A stretch of 64,000 nt of DNA, from contig CAZRQL010000018.1 in assembly GCA_964602415.1 (NCBI GenBank), positions 10,370 through 74,369 on the forward strand, read 5' to 3'. Of this stretch, positions 53,651-61,760 are shown piece after piece (positions within the stretch are counted from its first letter, which is position 1; each line of letters begins with the position of its first letter). Source of the DNA: CAZRQL01 sp964602415 (GTDB lineage Bacteria; Bacteroidota; Bacteroidia; Cytophagales; Flammeovirgaceae). Both the position numbers and the translations under genes were made by a program. The notes below the pieces were generated by a model that was given only the letters and a program-made list of their open reading frames with translations, searched no databases and was not told where the DNA came from.

Positions 53651-54367
53651 TCAAATTACTGTTTTGCAGGCTTGCGCCATTATGATACCACAAGCCACAC
53701 CGACATTGAGGGATTCAGCCTGCCCGATACGAGGAATGGTCAGGGTTTGGGGGCATAGCCTACTGACTGGCTCGCTAATGCCATGCGATTCGCTTCCCAT
53801 CACCAACACGAAATTTTTTGGGAAATCAACCGCAAATACCGACTCTCCGCTCATCTGTGCGGCAAAAACATGTGCTTGAGCGGCCTTGATAGCCGAAACT
53901 AAATCCACCTGCACAGCGCGAACCCGTACAAAAGCCCCCATAGAAGCCCCAATCACTTTGGGCGAAAAAGCATCGGCACAACCAGCAGAAAGCCATACCT
54001 GCTTACAGCCAAACCAATCGGCTATTCGCCAAATAGTTCCGACATTGCCCGGGTCGGATACACCGTCCAACGCTATCACTATCCCCCCAACCGCCTGGAG
54101 CTTATAGTCAGGCAACTTGACCCATGCCAAAGCCATAGTATTGGTTTGCAATGTGCCTGCACGGGCAAGTTGGTCGCTACTGGCTTCGATACCCTTGCAG
54201 CCGTACTTGGCGAAAAAAACCTCAGTAGCAAATAGTTCTGCTATCTCCAAGTCAGATGTGAACAATTCAGCTACATTTTTCTCCCCTTCCACCAAAAACA
54301 ACCCCAACTCTTTGCGCCCTTTACGCTCGTGGAGCAACCTACTTGTTTTGATTTGGGCATGGGTCAT
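53651..54367 (-). CDS. TrmH/SpoU-family RNA 2'-O-methyltransferase
   Basis: 238 residues with an N-terminal substrate-binding domain (KTSRLLHERKGRKELGLFLV) and a SPOUT knot: IALDGVSDPGNVGTIWRIAD, VMGSESHGISEPV, IPRIGQAESLNVGVACGIIM. These three motifs are TrmH/RlmB-type. It methylates a tRNA or 23S rRNA ribose; which one cannot be told. It is separated from murG by 81 nt and from the restriction endonuclease gene by 121 nt. Confidence 0.92.
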   Translation of the reverse strand: MTHAQIKTSRLLHERKGRKELGLFLVEGEKNVAELFTSDLEIAELFATEVFFAKYGCKGIEASSDQLARAGTLQTNTMALAWVKLPDYKLQAVGGIVIALDGVSDPGNVGTIWRIADWFGCKQVWLSAGCADAFSPKVIGASMGAFVRVRAVQVDLVSAIKAAQAHVFAAQMSGESVFAVDFPKNFVLVMGSESHGISEPVSRLCPQTLTIPRIGQAESLNVGVACGIIMAQACKTVI

Positions 54368-54408
54368 GGCGGCAAAAGGGTGTAACTATGGAAAAGACAA
54401 AATTTGCC

Positions 54409-54477
54409 TGTAAAAGTAGCTATTTCATGGAATCTATACAGGAACATCAAGTGAAATGCTGAACCAATACTTTTACA
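54409..54477. repeat. Inverted repeat at the cassette boundary
   Basis: TGTAAAAGTA (54409-54418) and TACTTTTACA (54468-54477) are perfect 10-bp inverted arms 49 nt apart, between the endonuclease gene and trmH. No repeat partner was seen at the dnaX side. Confidence 0.35.
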
Positions 54478-54488
54478 AGTAATTTAGT

Positions 54489-55232
54489 TTAGACAATTAC
54501 AGTTACTTTTTCATAAAGTTCCGGCAAACAATTTTGTCTCATTCTGAATTTTGTTCCGTGATTGTGTCCGGTTCTTGCGTCAAAGTCAACTAAAATGTTT
54601 CCTTTCTCAATTTGATTTAAGAAACCGTCAAAGTTGAACTTCTGCAGCATCATTACTTTGCTGTATCTGTATAATTCTCTGTCGTCTGCTTTTTTTACTT
54701 CTGCTTGAACGTAAAAACAGTTTAGCAATTTTGTTCCTGCTTTATTTGAAAGGTCGTCAAAACCCCAATAAGGTTGTGGGTCAAGCTGTACTAATCCAAC
54801 TCTTTTTTTTACCTGTTTTAGCCACTCACTATGTTTTTCTGCAACTTTACTGCTATCAAACGAAATTTGAACTTTTCTGTTTTTGCGGTCAATAACAACT
54901 TGAAATCCCCTGTCGCTTGGTGCAAGTCCGTGAATGGTTTGCCTGAAACTCATTTCATTATCAGGATATTTTTTCCCTGCTTCTTGGTGTGCCCAACCAT
55001 ATTTTAGCAATAAAACTTGTGGAACAAATTTTACTGCTCTTGGCGAAGGCTCAATATGAAATAAAGTCGTTAGTGAAGAAGTATTTAACCTTTGTGTTTT
55101 TAATTCCCATTCCGCTGCATTTGGAATTGGTAAATTGTTTTCTTCAATTCCCAGCAAATCTTCAAGTGTATTTCCAATACCACCGTGATTTCCGTGCCTT
55201 GCGTTGTCTATGCAACCTTGTTCAGCAATCAT
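54489..55232 (-). CDS. MvaI/BcnI-type restriction endonuclease
   Basis: 247 residues, equal to MvaI/BcnI enzymes (about 240-246). Diagnostic start HGNHGGIGNTLEDLLGIEEN, NNLPIPNAAEWELKTQR containing the catalytic E-x-K, and SSLTTLFHIEPSP. This family cleaves CCWGG or CCSGG; the exact specificity cannot be assigned. The start overlaps the upstream gene by 4 bp (ATGA). It pairs with the N4-cytosine-type methylase at 56465-57310. The reading frame is intact, so the system is probably active. Confidence 0.9.
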   Translation of the reverse strand: MIAEQGCIDNARHGNHGGIGNTLEDLLGIEENNLPIPNAAEWELKTQRLNTSSLTTLFHIEPSPRAVKFVPQVLLLKYGWAHQEAGKKYPDNEMSFRQTIHGLAPSDRGFQVVIDRKNRKVQISFDSSKVAEKHSEWLKQVKKRVGLVQLDPQPYWGFDDLSNKAGTKLLNCFYVQAEVKKADDRELYRYSKVMMLQKFNFDGFLNQIEKGNILVDFDARTGHNHGTKFRMRQNCLPELYEKVTVIV

Positions 55233-56257
55233 TTTCTACTTTCAATTAATTTGATTGAACGATTTAATTGTAGAAGAAGAATTGCTTGAATCCCTTTTGG
55301 GGTGATGTAAAATTCATTATTGACTTTTACTAAAAACTCCAATTCACAAGCATAGTTTGAAAAAATATAAGTAGCCGTTTCTCTTGCTCTGTCTGCTCTC
55401 CAAGTTTCTGTTTTGCCAACTGACTTAACAAAATAGTCTTTAACTGCATCTTTAGAAACAGGATAAGAATTTTTTGAAAGAACAAATACTGTTTCTATTA
55501 AAGCAAAGATTGTATATGTAATTGAAGAAAAGAAAGGAGTCTCCTTTATAAAATTTGATAGCAATTCTATTTGTTCTTGATTCAATCTATCATCAACAAT
55601 TTTTTCTCCTAATTCTACAAATTGATTTCCTAAGTCAGTTAAGAAAAATGTTTGTTTGAATTTATTTACTAAACCTAAAAGTTGTGCAATAGAAATTTTA
55701 TTTCGTATTGTCTTCTCTGATTTATTTTCAAGTTTACAAATTTCTTTTATAGTAATACCTTCTCCTAAATAAGTAAGAGTGTTTTTTATCAAACCTAATC
55801 TCACAACTCCATAATCACCGGATTGAATTTTTAAAAAAGAAGAAAGCTCTTTAAAGTTTTCGTAGAATTTAGATAAAATAATTTCAGGCTTATAGACAAT
55901 CAAATCAATTTTATTCTCCTTACAAACTTTGTAATCATTCTCTGTTGCACCTGTAACAACAATTATTTTTCTAATGGTTGACTTAATTAGTTTGTTTTGA
56001 TTTTGCAGAGAAAGCAAATCAATTTCATAATTATTGATTTGAGTAATTACTTCCTTATAAAAAGGAACAACTTTTAATTCAATCAAAAGCATTTCATCTT
56101 TATGAAGATAAAGCATATCAAGTTTCCCTGATGAAACTATCTTCTGTCTTGCTATCAAACTCAAATCTGAAAAATTCAAAGAAAGAATCTCGGATAAAAT
56201 AGATTTATCAGAAGTTAAAATGTCTTCAATTATTTTTTCTGAAATTGAATTATTCAT
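55229..56257 (-). CDS. PD-(D/E)XK nuclease-like protein with C-terminal winged-helix-like part
   Basis: 342 residues, visibly AT-richer than flanking genes. A D...E-x-K core is visible: GKLDMLYLHKDEMLLIELK, preceded by LSLIARQKIVSSG, a layout of the NucS/DUF91-like PD-(D/E)XK group. The rest is helical with an HTH-like segment (TIKEICKLENKSEKTIRNKI) and a tail TETWRADRARETATYIFSNY. It overlaps both neighbours by 4-8 bp. It may be a second nuclease, a specificity or a regulatory factor of the R-M unit; I do not recognise a named family. Confidence 0.65.
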   Translation of the reverse strand: MNNSISEKIIEDILTSDKSILSEILSLNFSDLSLIARQKIVSSGKLDMLYLHKDEMLLIELKVVPFYKEVITQINNYEIDLLSLQNQNKLIKSTIRKIIVVTGATENDYKVCKENKIDLIVYKPEIILSKFYENFKELSSFLKIQSGDYGVVRLGLIKNTLTYLGEGITIKEICKLENKSEKTIRNKISIAQLLGLVNKFKQTFFLTDLGNQFVELGEKIVDDRLNQEQIELLSNFIKETPFFSSITYTIFALIETVFVLSKNSYPVSKDAVKDYFVKSVGKTETWRADRARETATYIFSNYACELEFLVKVNNEFYITPKGIQAILLLQLNRSIKLIESRK

Positions 56258-56453
56258 TGCCTGTTATTGAATTATTATCACATTCTTCACAAACAAAATC
56301 CCCTAAAGGAAATTCTAAGTTGTTTTCAAATCTCGTAATAATGTCATTAAAATCTACAACTCTATTTACAAATCTTCCTGAACCATAGGAAACATCATTG
56401 CCACAGTGATTACAAATTTCAATTATGATATTTTCTTCTGTTTGCTTTTGCAT
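56250..56453 (-). CDS. Small zinc-ribbon-like protein of the R-M cassette
   Basis: 67 residues with two Cys pairs, CNHCG near residue 14 and CEECD near residue 56, a typical four-Cys zinc site. It overlaps the downstream PD-(D/E)XK gene by 8 bp and lies 11 nt after the methylase stop. It could be a control or DNA-binding partner; no helix-turn-helix is visible, so it is not a standard C-protein. Confidence 0.6.
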   Translation of the reverse strand: MQKQTEENIIIEICNHCGNDVSYGSGRFVNRVVDFNDIITRFENNLEFPLGDFVCEECDNNSITGNE

Positions 56454-56464
56454 AAATGTTCGGT

Positions 56465-57310
56465 TTAAGCTGCGTTAGAGATAGAAGTGAAAATCCTTTT
56501 TTCCGCCTTAGAAATTGTGTGTTGAGAAAAAAGATTGTAGCGAATAGCCCGACCCTGACTTAGCCTTGAATTGTGCGTTTGAAAAGGCAGGGTAACGCCC
56601 AATTTATATTTCATCTTGCAATAGTCGGGTGATAACTCAATACCGATATAATTTCTTTTGTGTCCCATTGCTACAACTGCTGTCGTTCCACTGCCCATAA
56701 ATGGGTCTAAAATAGTCTGTGCGGTTGTAGAAGAAATTATTCTGTCAATAAGAGCGACTGGAAATGGTGCAGGGTGTTCGTTTTTCATCTCTTGCTTAAA
56801 CTCCCATACATCACCATAGGCGTTGGCTTTTGGTGCAAGTTTGAAGTTTGGTTTTGGAATAAGGTAAATTACCTCGTAAGTTGGTAAAAAATAGCCCGGA
56901 TTAAAATTTATACCGCCTTTTCGTTTCCAAATTATAATTTGTCTAACAGGTAAATCTCTGATTATGTCTTGTCTGTCTTGAAGTAACCCGTCTTGAACTC
57001 TCCACTTGTGGTTATAAAAAATTGCTCCGTCATCTTTAATTAGTCGGAACATTTCTTTTAAGCAGTTGTATTGCCACTCGGCATATTCTTCGTGTGGCAT
57101 ATTGTCGTCATGGTGGCTGTAACCGTTTACCAATGCGGCACCTGCCCACTTTCCACCACGTCCGTCTTTCATACCGTTTCCGGTTGAGTTTTTCAGATTG
57201 TAGGGCGGTGAAGTAACAACCAAATCTAAGCAATTGTCCGGCATTTCTCGCATAACAGTCAAGCTGTCACCGTTAATAATTTTATTTATGTATTTTTCTT
57301 CAAAAGTCAT
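56465..57310 (-). CDS. Type II DNA methyltransferase (beta class, probably N4-cytosine)
   Basis: 281 residues. Motif IV VTSPPYNLKNSTGNG (the SPPY form common in m4C enzymes), motif I ILDPFMGSGTTAVVAMGH, then YIGIELSPDYCKM. The order motif IV before motif I defines the beta class. With the MvaI/BcnI-type nuclease it fits an m4C CCNGG-type system. It is the first gene of the four-gene cassette, divergent from dnaX. Between 57311 and 57494 only the dnaX promoter is seen. Confidence 0.88.
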   Translation of the reverse strand: MTFEEKYINKIINGDSLTVMREMPDNCLDLVVTSPPYNLKNSTGNGMKDGRGGKWAGAALVNGYSHHDDNMPHEEYAEWQYNCLKEMFRLIKDDGAIFYNHKWRVQDGLLQDRQDIIRDLPVRQIIIWKRKGGINFNPGYFLPTYEVIYLIPKPNFKLAPKANAYGDVWEFKQEMKNEHPAPFPVALIDRIISSTTAQTILDPFMGSGTTAVVAMGHKRNYIGIELSPDYCKMKYKLGVTLPFQTHNSRLSQGRAIRYNLFSQHTISKAEKRIFTSISNAA

Positions 57311-57454
57311 TTGTCTTTAAGTGTTATTTCTGACCGCTCAAATTTACAATTTTAATCTACCGCCATTTGTTCCTATTTTGTTTTCTTGAACTTATCAATA
57401 GATGTAACATTTTGGGTAGTTATTTATGGACAACTGCAAAATCATATCTCACTT

Positions 57455-57487
57455 TTTGGTATAAATGAGAATAAGATTTTAGTTTTG
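57455..57487 (+). promoter_or_regulatory. Promoter of dnaX (Bacteroidetes type), nearly leaderless
   Basis: TTTG (57455-57458), 21-nt spacer, TAGTTTTG (57480-57487). The predicted start (57491-57492) is only about 3-4 nt before the ATG at 57495, so the mRNA would be almost leaderless. Confidence 0.6.
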
Positions 57488-57494
57488 TAGCGAA

Positions 57495-58577
57495 ATGGAA
57501 AAAAACTTTGTTGTCTCAGCCCGCAAGTACCGCCCCGACAATTTTGATTTGGTGGTGGGGCAGCAGCATATTACCACTACGCTACTCAACGCCATAGAAA
57601 CCAAGCAATTGGCGCAAGCCTTTCTATTTTGTGGCCCTCGGGGCGTGGGCAAAACAACCTGCGCAAGGATTTTGGCTAAGATGATAAACGGCGGTGGGAA
57701 CGAAGACTCCAGCTACAATATTTTTGAGTTGGACGCTGCCTCCAACAACTCTGTAGATGACATTCGCAACCTCGTTGAGCAAGTACGATTTCCGCCGGCA
57801 GTGGGCAAATACAAAGTCTATATCATAGACGAGGTGCACATGCTCTCAAATGCGGCCTTCAACGCTTTTCTAAAAACACTTGAAGAGCCGCCGCCTTATG
57901 CCATTTTTATTTTGGCCACCACCGAAAAACACAAGGTCATCCCTACCATTTTGTCCCGATGTCAAATATTTGATTTCAATAGGATTAGGATTGAGGATAT
58001 TGTGTATCAACTCAAAAAAATAGCCTCTGCCGAAGCGATAGAAGCCGAAACCGAAGCCTTGCACCTCATCGCCCAAAAAGCCGATGGGGCTATGCGGGAT
58101 GCCCTTTCGCTTTTTGATATGATCGTTACTTTTTCCAAAGACCGCAAAATCAGCTACAAAGCCACCATCGAAAACCTACACATCCTTGACTACGATTACT
58201 TTTTCGATTTAACGCAGTACTTTTTGGATGGCGACACCGCCAAAATATTGCTGACTTTCGACGAAATTCTTTCCAAAGGTTTTGATGCCTTGCATTTCCT
58301 TTCGGGTCTAGCGGCTCATTTGCGCAACTTGCTGGTAAGCAGAGATGAACCCACGCTCAAACTGCTCAAAGTCGCTGACAGTATCCGCGACAAATACCGA
58401 AAACAAGCCGCCATAACCAAGCCTGCCTTTTTGCTTTCGGCTATCAATATGCTTTCGCAATGCGAATTGAACCTCAAAAATGTCAAAGACCCCAACATTT
58501 TGATTGAATTGACCTTGCTCAAAATAGCCCATTTGGACAAAGTCATCACGCTGGCCACACTGGAAAAAAAAAAGTAG
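57495..58577 (+). CDS. dnaX: DNA polymerase III gamma-like subunit, zero-frame product of dnaX
   Basis: 360 residues ending at TAG 58575-58577 right after an A10 run. Walker A GPRGVGKTT (47-55), IIDEVHMLS (111-119), sensor I ATTEKHK and the Arg finger in SRCQ (R155) are intact. The part between AKMIN and YNIFELDAASNNS is only GGGNEDSS, whereas other bacterial DnaX proteins carry a four-Cys zinc module there; it is absent. Read with a -1 shift on the A run the protein would continue to 59098 as a 534-residue tau-like form. It is part of the clamp-loader complex. Confidence 0.93.
   Translation: MEKNFVVSARKYRPDNFDLVVGQQHITTTLLNAIETKQLAQAFLFCGPRGVGKTTCARILAKMINGGGNEDSSYNIFELDAASNNSVDDIRNLVEQVRFPPAVGKYKVYIIDEVHMLSNAAFNAFLKTLEEPPPYAIFILATTEKHKVIPTILSRCQIFDFNRIRIEDIVYQLKKIASAEAIEAETEALHLIAQKADGAMRDALSLFDMIVTFSKDRKISYKATIENLHILDYDYFFDLTQYFLDGDTAKILLTFDEILSKGFDALHFLSGLAAHLRNLLVSRDEPTLKLLKVADSIRDKYRKQAAITKPAFLLSAINMLSQCELNLKNVKDPNILIELTLLKIAHLDKVITLATLEKKK
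58564..58573 (+). promoter_or_regulatory. A10 slippage site joining the two dnaX frames
   Basis: Ten consecutive A residues, followed by G, TAG. Ribosomal -1 slippage or RNA polymerase stuttering on this run switches to the frame of 58574-59098. No clear downstream hairpin or upstream Shine-Dalgarno stimulator is visible, which favours transcriptional slippage of the Thermus type; ten A's also allow a homopolymer sequencing error. Confidence 0.7.
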
Positions 58578-59098
58578 TCCAACAGCCCGATAGCAAAGTC
58601 TCTGAAATTGAGCAGCAAGTCAAAGTTGAAAAACTTCTTAACTTGCCCACAACCCCAAAGGTGTACTCAAACATAGAACAAATACCTGTTCAAAAAAAAG
58701 AACAACCCTCTGTAAATGAACCGATAAAAAACAAAGTCCTCAAAGACTTGGAAGAAAACTCACTTCAACAGGTCTGGAAACAACTTAGGTTGCCCAAATC
58801 GCTTTCGGGGATTGAGGTGGTCAAAAGCGGTCCCGGCAACGCCAACGTATTACTCAGTAGCGAAGACCAAATACCTGATTTTGAACAACAAAAACAAAGC
58901 ATTTTGTCTATACTCAGAGAAAAATTGGAAAACGACCTCATCGAGCTCGATTATCAAATCAAAGAAAACAGAGTCAAAACCATAGAAATAACCCCAGAAG
59001 ACCGATTTGCCGAACTCGCCCAACAAAATCCTGCACTTATTGAACTCGAAAAGCGATTCAGGCTCGAGATGATAAAAGCCGAAGAAACAAAAAATTAG
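58574..59098 (+). CDS. dnaX: Tau-like C-terminal part of dnaX (-1 frame)
   Basis: This frame is open from the A10 run to TAG 59096-59098 and adds about 174 residues. The linker is Gln/Lys-rich, then NKVLKDLEENSLQQVWKQLR, GIEVVKSGPGNANVLLSSED and a tail PEDRFAELAQQNPALIELEK, which resembles the C-terminal domain of Bacteroidota DnaX. As an independent ORF it would begin only at about 58643 (not a normal start) and lacks its own promoter, so it is best read as the tau extension. It overlaps the convergent WG-repeat gene by 4 nt. Confidence 0.82.
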   Translation, partial: VVQQPDSKVSEIEQQVKVEKLLNLPTTPKVYSNIEQIPVQKKEQPSVNEPIKNKVLKDLEENSLQQVWKQLRLPKSLSGIEVVKSGPGNANVLLSSEDQIPDFEQQKQSILSILREKLENDLIELDYQIKENRVKTIEITPEDRFAELAQQNPALIELEKRFRLEMIKAEETKN

Positions 59099-60357
59099 TC
59101 TTGTAGAAAATTTCCAAAAAAAGCACACCCGTCAAAAGATTTAAAAACCTCAAAATCAGTAAGTAAATTTTCGTTTCTGTACGTTTTGAGATCATACTTT
59201 CCCTGCCTGAAAACAAGCAATCTATTTTGCCCCAAGTCTTCGATGCCATCAAAAATCGGTGGCGCACCGCCATTCAATTCTTTCGTCCAAAAACCTTTTT
59301 TTTGATTGACTGAAACAATCCAATTATTTGACTGACTGATGATTATGGTATCATATTCGTTTCTCAAAGCCCATTGCCCGTTTTTGTCAATGAGCCCCCA
59401 CCTACCTGATTGCTTGGCAGGGGCATACTCACCATAAAACCTGCCAATCCGCTCAAAAGAAGGTTGCACCAGCACTTGTTCCGCTGTGTTCATTAAGCCG
59501 TACAAGTCTCTCAAACTGAAAATGATAAGTCCGTTTTGGGTAGTGCTCAAATAGGTATAATGTGGGAAAATGCTCACCTGCCCCGACCAAAGAGCCGCAC
59601 CTACTTTCCCTTTTTGAGCAAAACGAACGAGCCCTACTTCATCCGGCAAATCATAAGGCTCAAAGGCATAAGGCTTAAACTCAAGCAAAGAACTGTTTTC
59701 TAAGTAAATATAAATAAACTTGCCATTTTGAAAGGCTTTGGCATACTCTTTTTTTGAAGTGGCTTTGATGCTATCGCAAACAGCCCTAAGCAGCAATTGC
59801 CCACGAGAACCCAAAAGGCCGTATTTTTTATTTTCCTCAAAAACAAGAGCCTGTGCTATGGTGTCGGGTTGTCGGCTCAACTGGTAATACAGCTGCTTGC
59901 CCGCGTAATCGGCAAGTCCCCAAATCAGGTTTTCTCTAAACAAAAAATAATTGTCTCTGAGAATTATTTCATCAAAGTAGGGACTAATAAACACTTGCAA
60001 ATCAGATGTAATGCCTTTTAAGCCTTCCTTTTCAAAGACTTGATATTTAGGCATGAGAGTGGCACTCTGTTTTGTGGGCAGTTTATGAATTTCATATTTT
60101 CGTCCCTTTCTATGTGCCCATATCTTACCCTTGTCCACCCCCAAGCTATCGGCAAAAATAGGCTCAGAGATTTTTCCCGTTTGCTTGTCAAGCCAAAACC
60201 ATTTGGAAAAAGCGGTATCTAATTGATTGTTGTTGTGTATAAAAATGCCTCTTTGTGGATATTGGAGTGTGGATAAAAAAATATTAATCTTCTTTTTATC
60301 AGTAATTTGCGTAAAAAAGAGTGTAAAAACACATTCAATCAGAGCAAATAAAAGCAT
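59095..60357 (-). CDS. WG-repeat-like protein with N-terminal signal or membrane helix
   Basis: 420 residues from the ATG at 60355-60357 (a TTG 11 codons upstream is less likely). The N-terminus MLLFALIECVFTLFFTQ is hydrophobic. The body has degenerate WG-type repeats (ENLIWGLADYAGKQLY, KKYGLLGSRGQLLLR, LYGLMNTAEQVLVQPSFERI, GRWGLIDKNGQWALRNEYDT). WG repeats form beta-structured scaffolds of unknown role. It is convergent with dnaX and divergent from the DGDI genes. Confidence 0.75.
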   Translation of the reverse strand: MLLFALIECVFTLFFTQITDKKKINIFLSTLQYPQRGIFIHNNNQLDTAFSKWFWLDKQTGKISEPIFADSLGVDKGKIWAHRKGRKYEIHKLPTKQSATLMPKYQVFEKEGLKGITSDLQVFISPYFDEIILRDNYFLFRENLIWGLADYAGKQLYYQLSRQPDTIAQALVFEENKKYGLLGSRGQLLLRAVCDSIKATSKKEYAKAFQNGKFIYIYLENSSLLEFKPYAFEPYDLPDEVGLVRFAQKGKVGAALWSGQVSIFPHYTYLSTTQNGLIIFSLRDLYGLMNTAEQVLVQPSFERIGRFYGEYAPAKQSGRWGLIDKNGQWALRNEYDTIIISQSNNWIVSVNQKKGFWTKELNGGAPPIFDGIEDLGQNRLLVFRQGKYDLKTYRNENLLTDFEVFKSFDGCAFFGNFLQD

Positions 60358-60425
60358 CGGGTTGTAAAATTTATTTGTGAAAATGGCCAAAGGTTCTTTT
60401 TTTTGGCAAAGTAAAATCTAATCTC

Positions 60426-60851
60426 ATGGCCGACATAGAAAAAAAGCGCAATATGTTTTCCGATTTCGTCAATCGGATTGAGGAAAAAATAAGTGACCTG
60501 ACTGTGTTGAACATCCGCACCATCGTGGGTGATTTCAATTACATTGATGATGAGAATATTGAGCCCAAACGCGATGGCGAGTTTCGTATGATTTTTACTG
60601 ATATGAGTTTGATAGACGGCGACATCACCACCCGCATATCCAACGACATCATGCAAGACAAATACGCATGGGTGAGGGATTTTCACGCCCGCAAAGAAGA
60701 GAAAGGCCATGAGATTGTGCAGGGCAATATCAGAGCCATTATGCAATTGTTTGAACTGTTCCGTTCGTCCAAAAATGTCAAAGTAAACGAAGAAAACATA
60801 GACGATACTTCGGCAGAGCCTCTGGCAGATGAAGATGGATTTGTTAAGTAA
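60426..60851 (+). CDS. DGDI-module protein 1 (function unknown)
   Basis: 141 residues, soluble by sequence. I do not recognise it. Residues 52-90 read EFRMIFTDMSLIDGDITTRI (IDGDI at 63-67) and DFHARK (His87). The same arrangement (DGDI then a His 20-25 residues later) recurs in the next two genes. The N-terminal 50 residues have helices and a FNYIDDENIE segment; the C-terminus is acidic (DTSAEPLADEDG). It starts a three-gene same-strand run, 24 nt before the next gene. Confidence 0.6.
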   Translation: MADIEKKRNMFSDFVNRIEEKISDLTVLNIRTIVGDFNYIDDENIEPKRDGEFRMIFTDMSLIDGDITTRISNDIMQDKYAWVRDFHARKEEKGHEIVQGNIRAIMQLFELFRSSKNVKVNEENIDDTSAEPLADEDGFVK

Positions 60852-60875
60852 TCATTTGAACCTAAATAATTTATC

Positions 60876-61742
60876 ATGTTAGGAAAAGGTTCAGATTTTG
60901 TTAAGACCCTTATGGGGGACTTATTGGCTCTTGAAATTACGACCATAGTCAAAAACGATGTGGACAGCGGCAAAATGCCTTCTGTACGCCGGGTAGCTTT
61001 ACAAGAAATCGCCGAAGAGTTTAGAGAGGCTCTTATCGAGTACGGTGTGGCTTACATGGCTAAGGATACAGTTCAGGCCTTTCCCGCCGGCGAAACCCCG
61101 CCCGTGATGCTCAGATGGGGGTTTGGGGGCGAGTTCTCTTTCTCCGAAATCCGAAAAGCAGCGCGTACCGGTCAGGCTTTTTTGAAAGGCAAGTACGAAA
61201 AAGAAAGCGACCCCAAGAAAAAAGAAGAGCTTGAAAACCAGCTTAATATGATGCTAAGGTTGCAAACTCTTTCGGCGGGGATAGTGGGTATGTTTAAAGT
61301 GTTGCGCAAAGAAAAAGTCAAAGACGTTGAGACTCAGGGCATCGGGTATTCCATGGATGCCATCATACCCGAAGACCTCGCGGCGCACCAGCCTTATCCT
61401 TCGCAGATTCAGTCCGCAGGCTGGAATAATGATATTTCTTACGAAGACATCAATGCCATAGACGACCTTGATTTGAGTCCCGACCAAATCTCACTCATCA
61501 GAAAAACATGGGAACTGGGTTCTCAAAAAGTTTATTTACAGACTGTCATACAAATTGATGGAGACATAACGTCTTACATCACCAAAGACTTTATCCAGTT
61601 ACCGGACAACGTCAAGAGTATCGTGCTCAACATACACAACGACTCTATTTCTTCTTCAACCAAGATTTGGTCTATGCTGTTTAATATGGTAACCAGTCTG
61701 GCCGAAAAATTTGTCAGCAGAGGCCGTAATAAGTCTAAGTAA
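60876..61742 (+). CDS. DGDI-module protein 2 (function unknown)
   Basis: 288 residues. N-terminal helical domain (DFVKTLMGDLLALEITTIVK, SVRRVALQEIAEEFREALI), a Gly/aromatic segment (LRWGFGGEFSFSEIRKAART), a charged coiled region (KYEKESDPKKKEELENQLNM) and then near the C-terminus the shared module (QTVIQIDGDITSYITKDFIQ, IDGDI at 227-231, His254). No known domain is recognised. It lies 24 nt after gene 1 and 18 nt before gene 3. Confidence 0.6.
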   Translation: MLGKGSDFVKTLMGDLLALEITTIVKNDVDSGKMPSVRRVALQEIAEEFREALIEYGVAYMAKDTVQAFPAGETPPVMLRWGFGGEFSFSEIRKAARTGQAFLKGKYEKESDPKKKEELENQLNMMLRLQTLSAGIVGMFKVLRKEKVKDVETQGIGYSMDAIIPEDLAAHQPYPSQIQSAGWNNDISYEDINAIDDLDLSPDQISLIRKTWELGSQKVYLQTVIQIDGDITSYITKDFIQLPDNVKSIVLNIHNDSISSSTKIWSMLFNMVTSLAEKFVSRGRNKSK

Positions 61743-61760
61743 CATCTTGAATGTAACACG

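Noticed and set aside
58643..59098. Separate 151-residue gene after dnaX
   Set aside because: No promoter or proper start; it continues dnaX in the -1 frame and has the tau-like tail.
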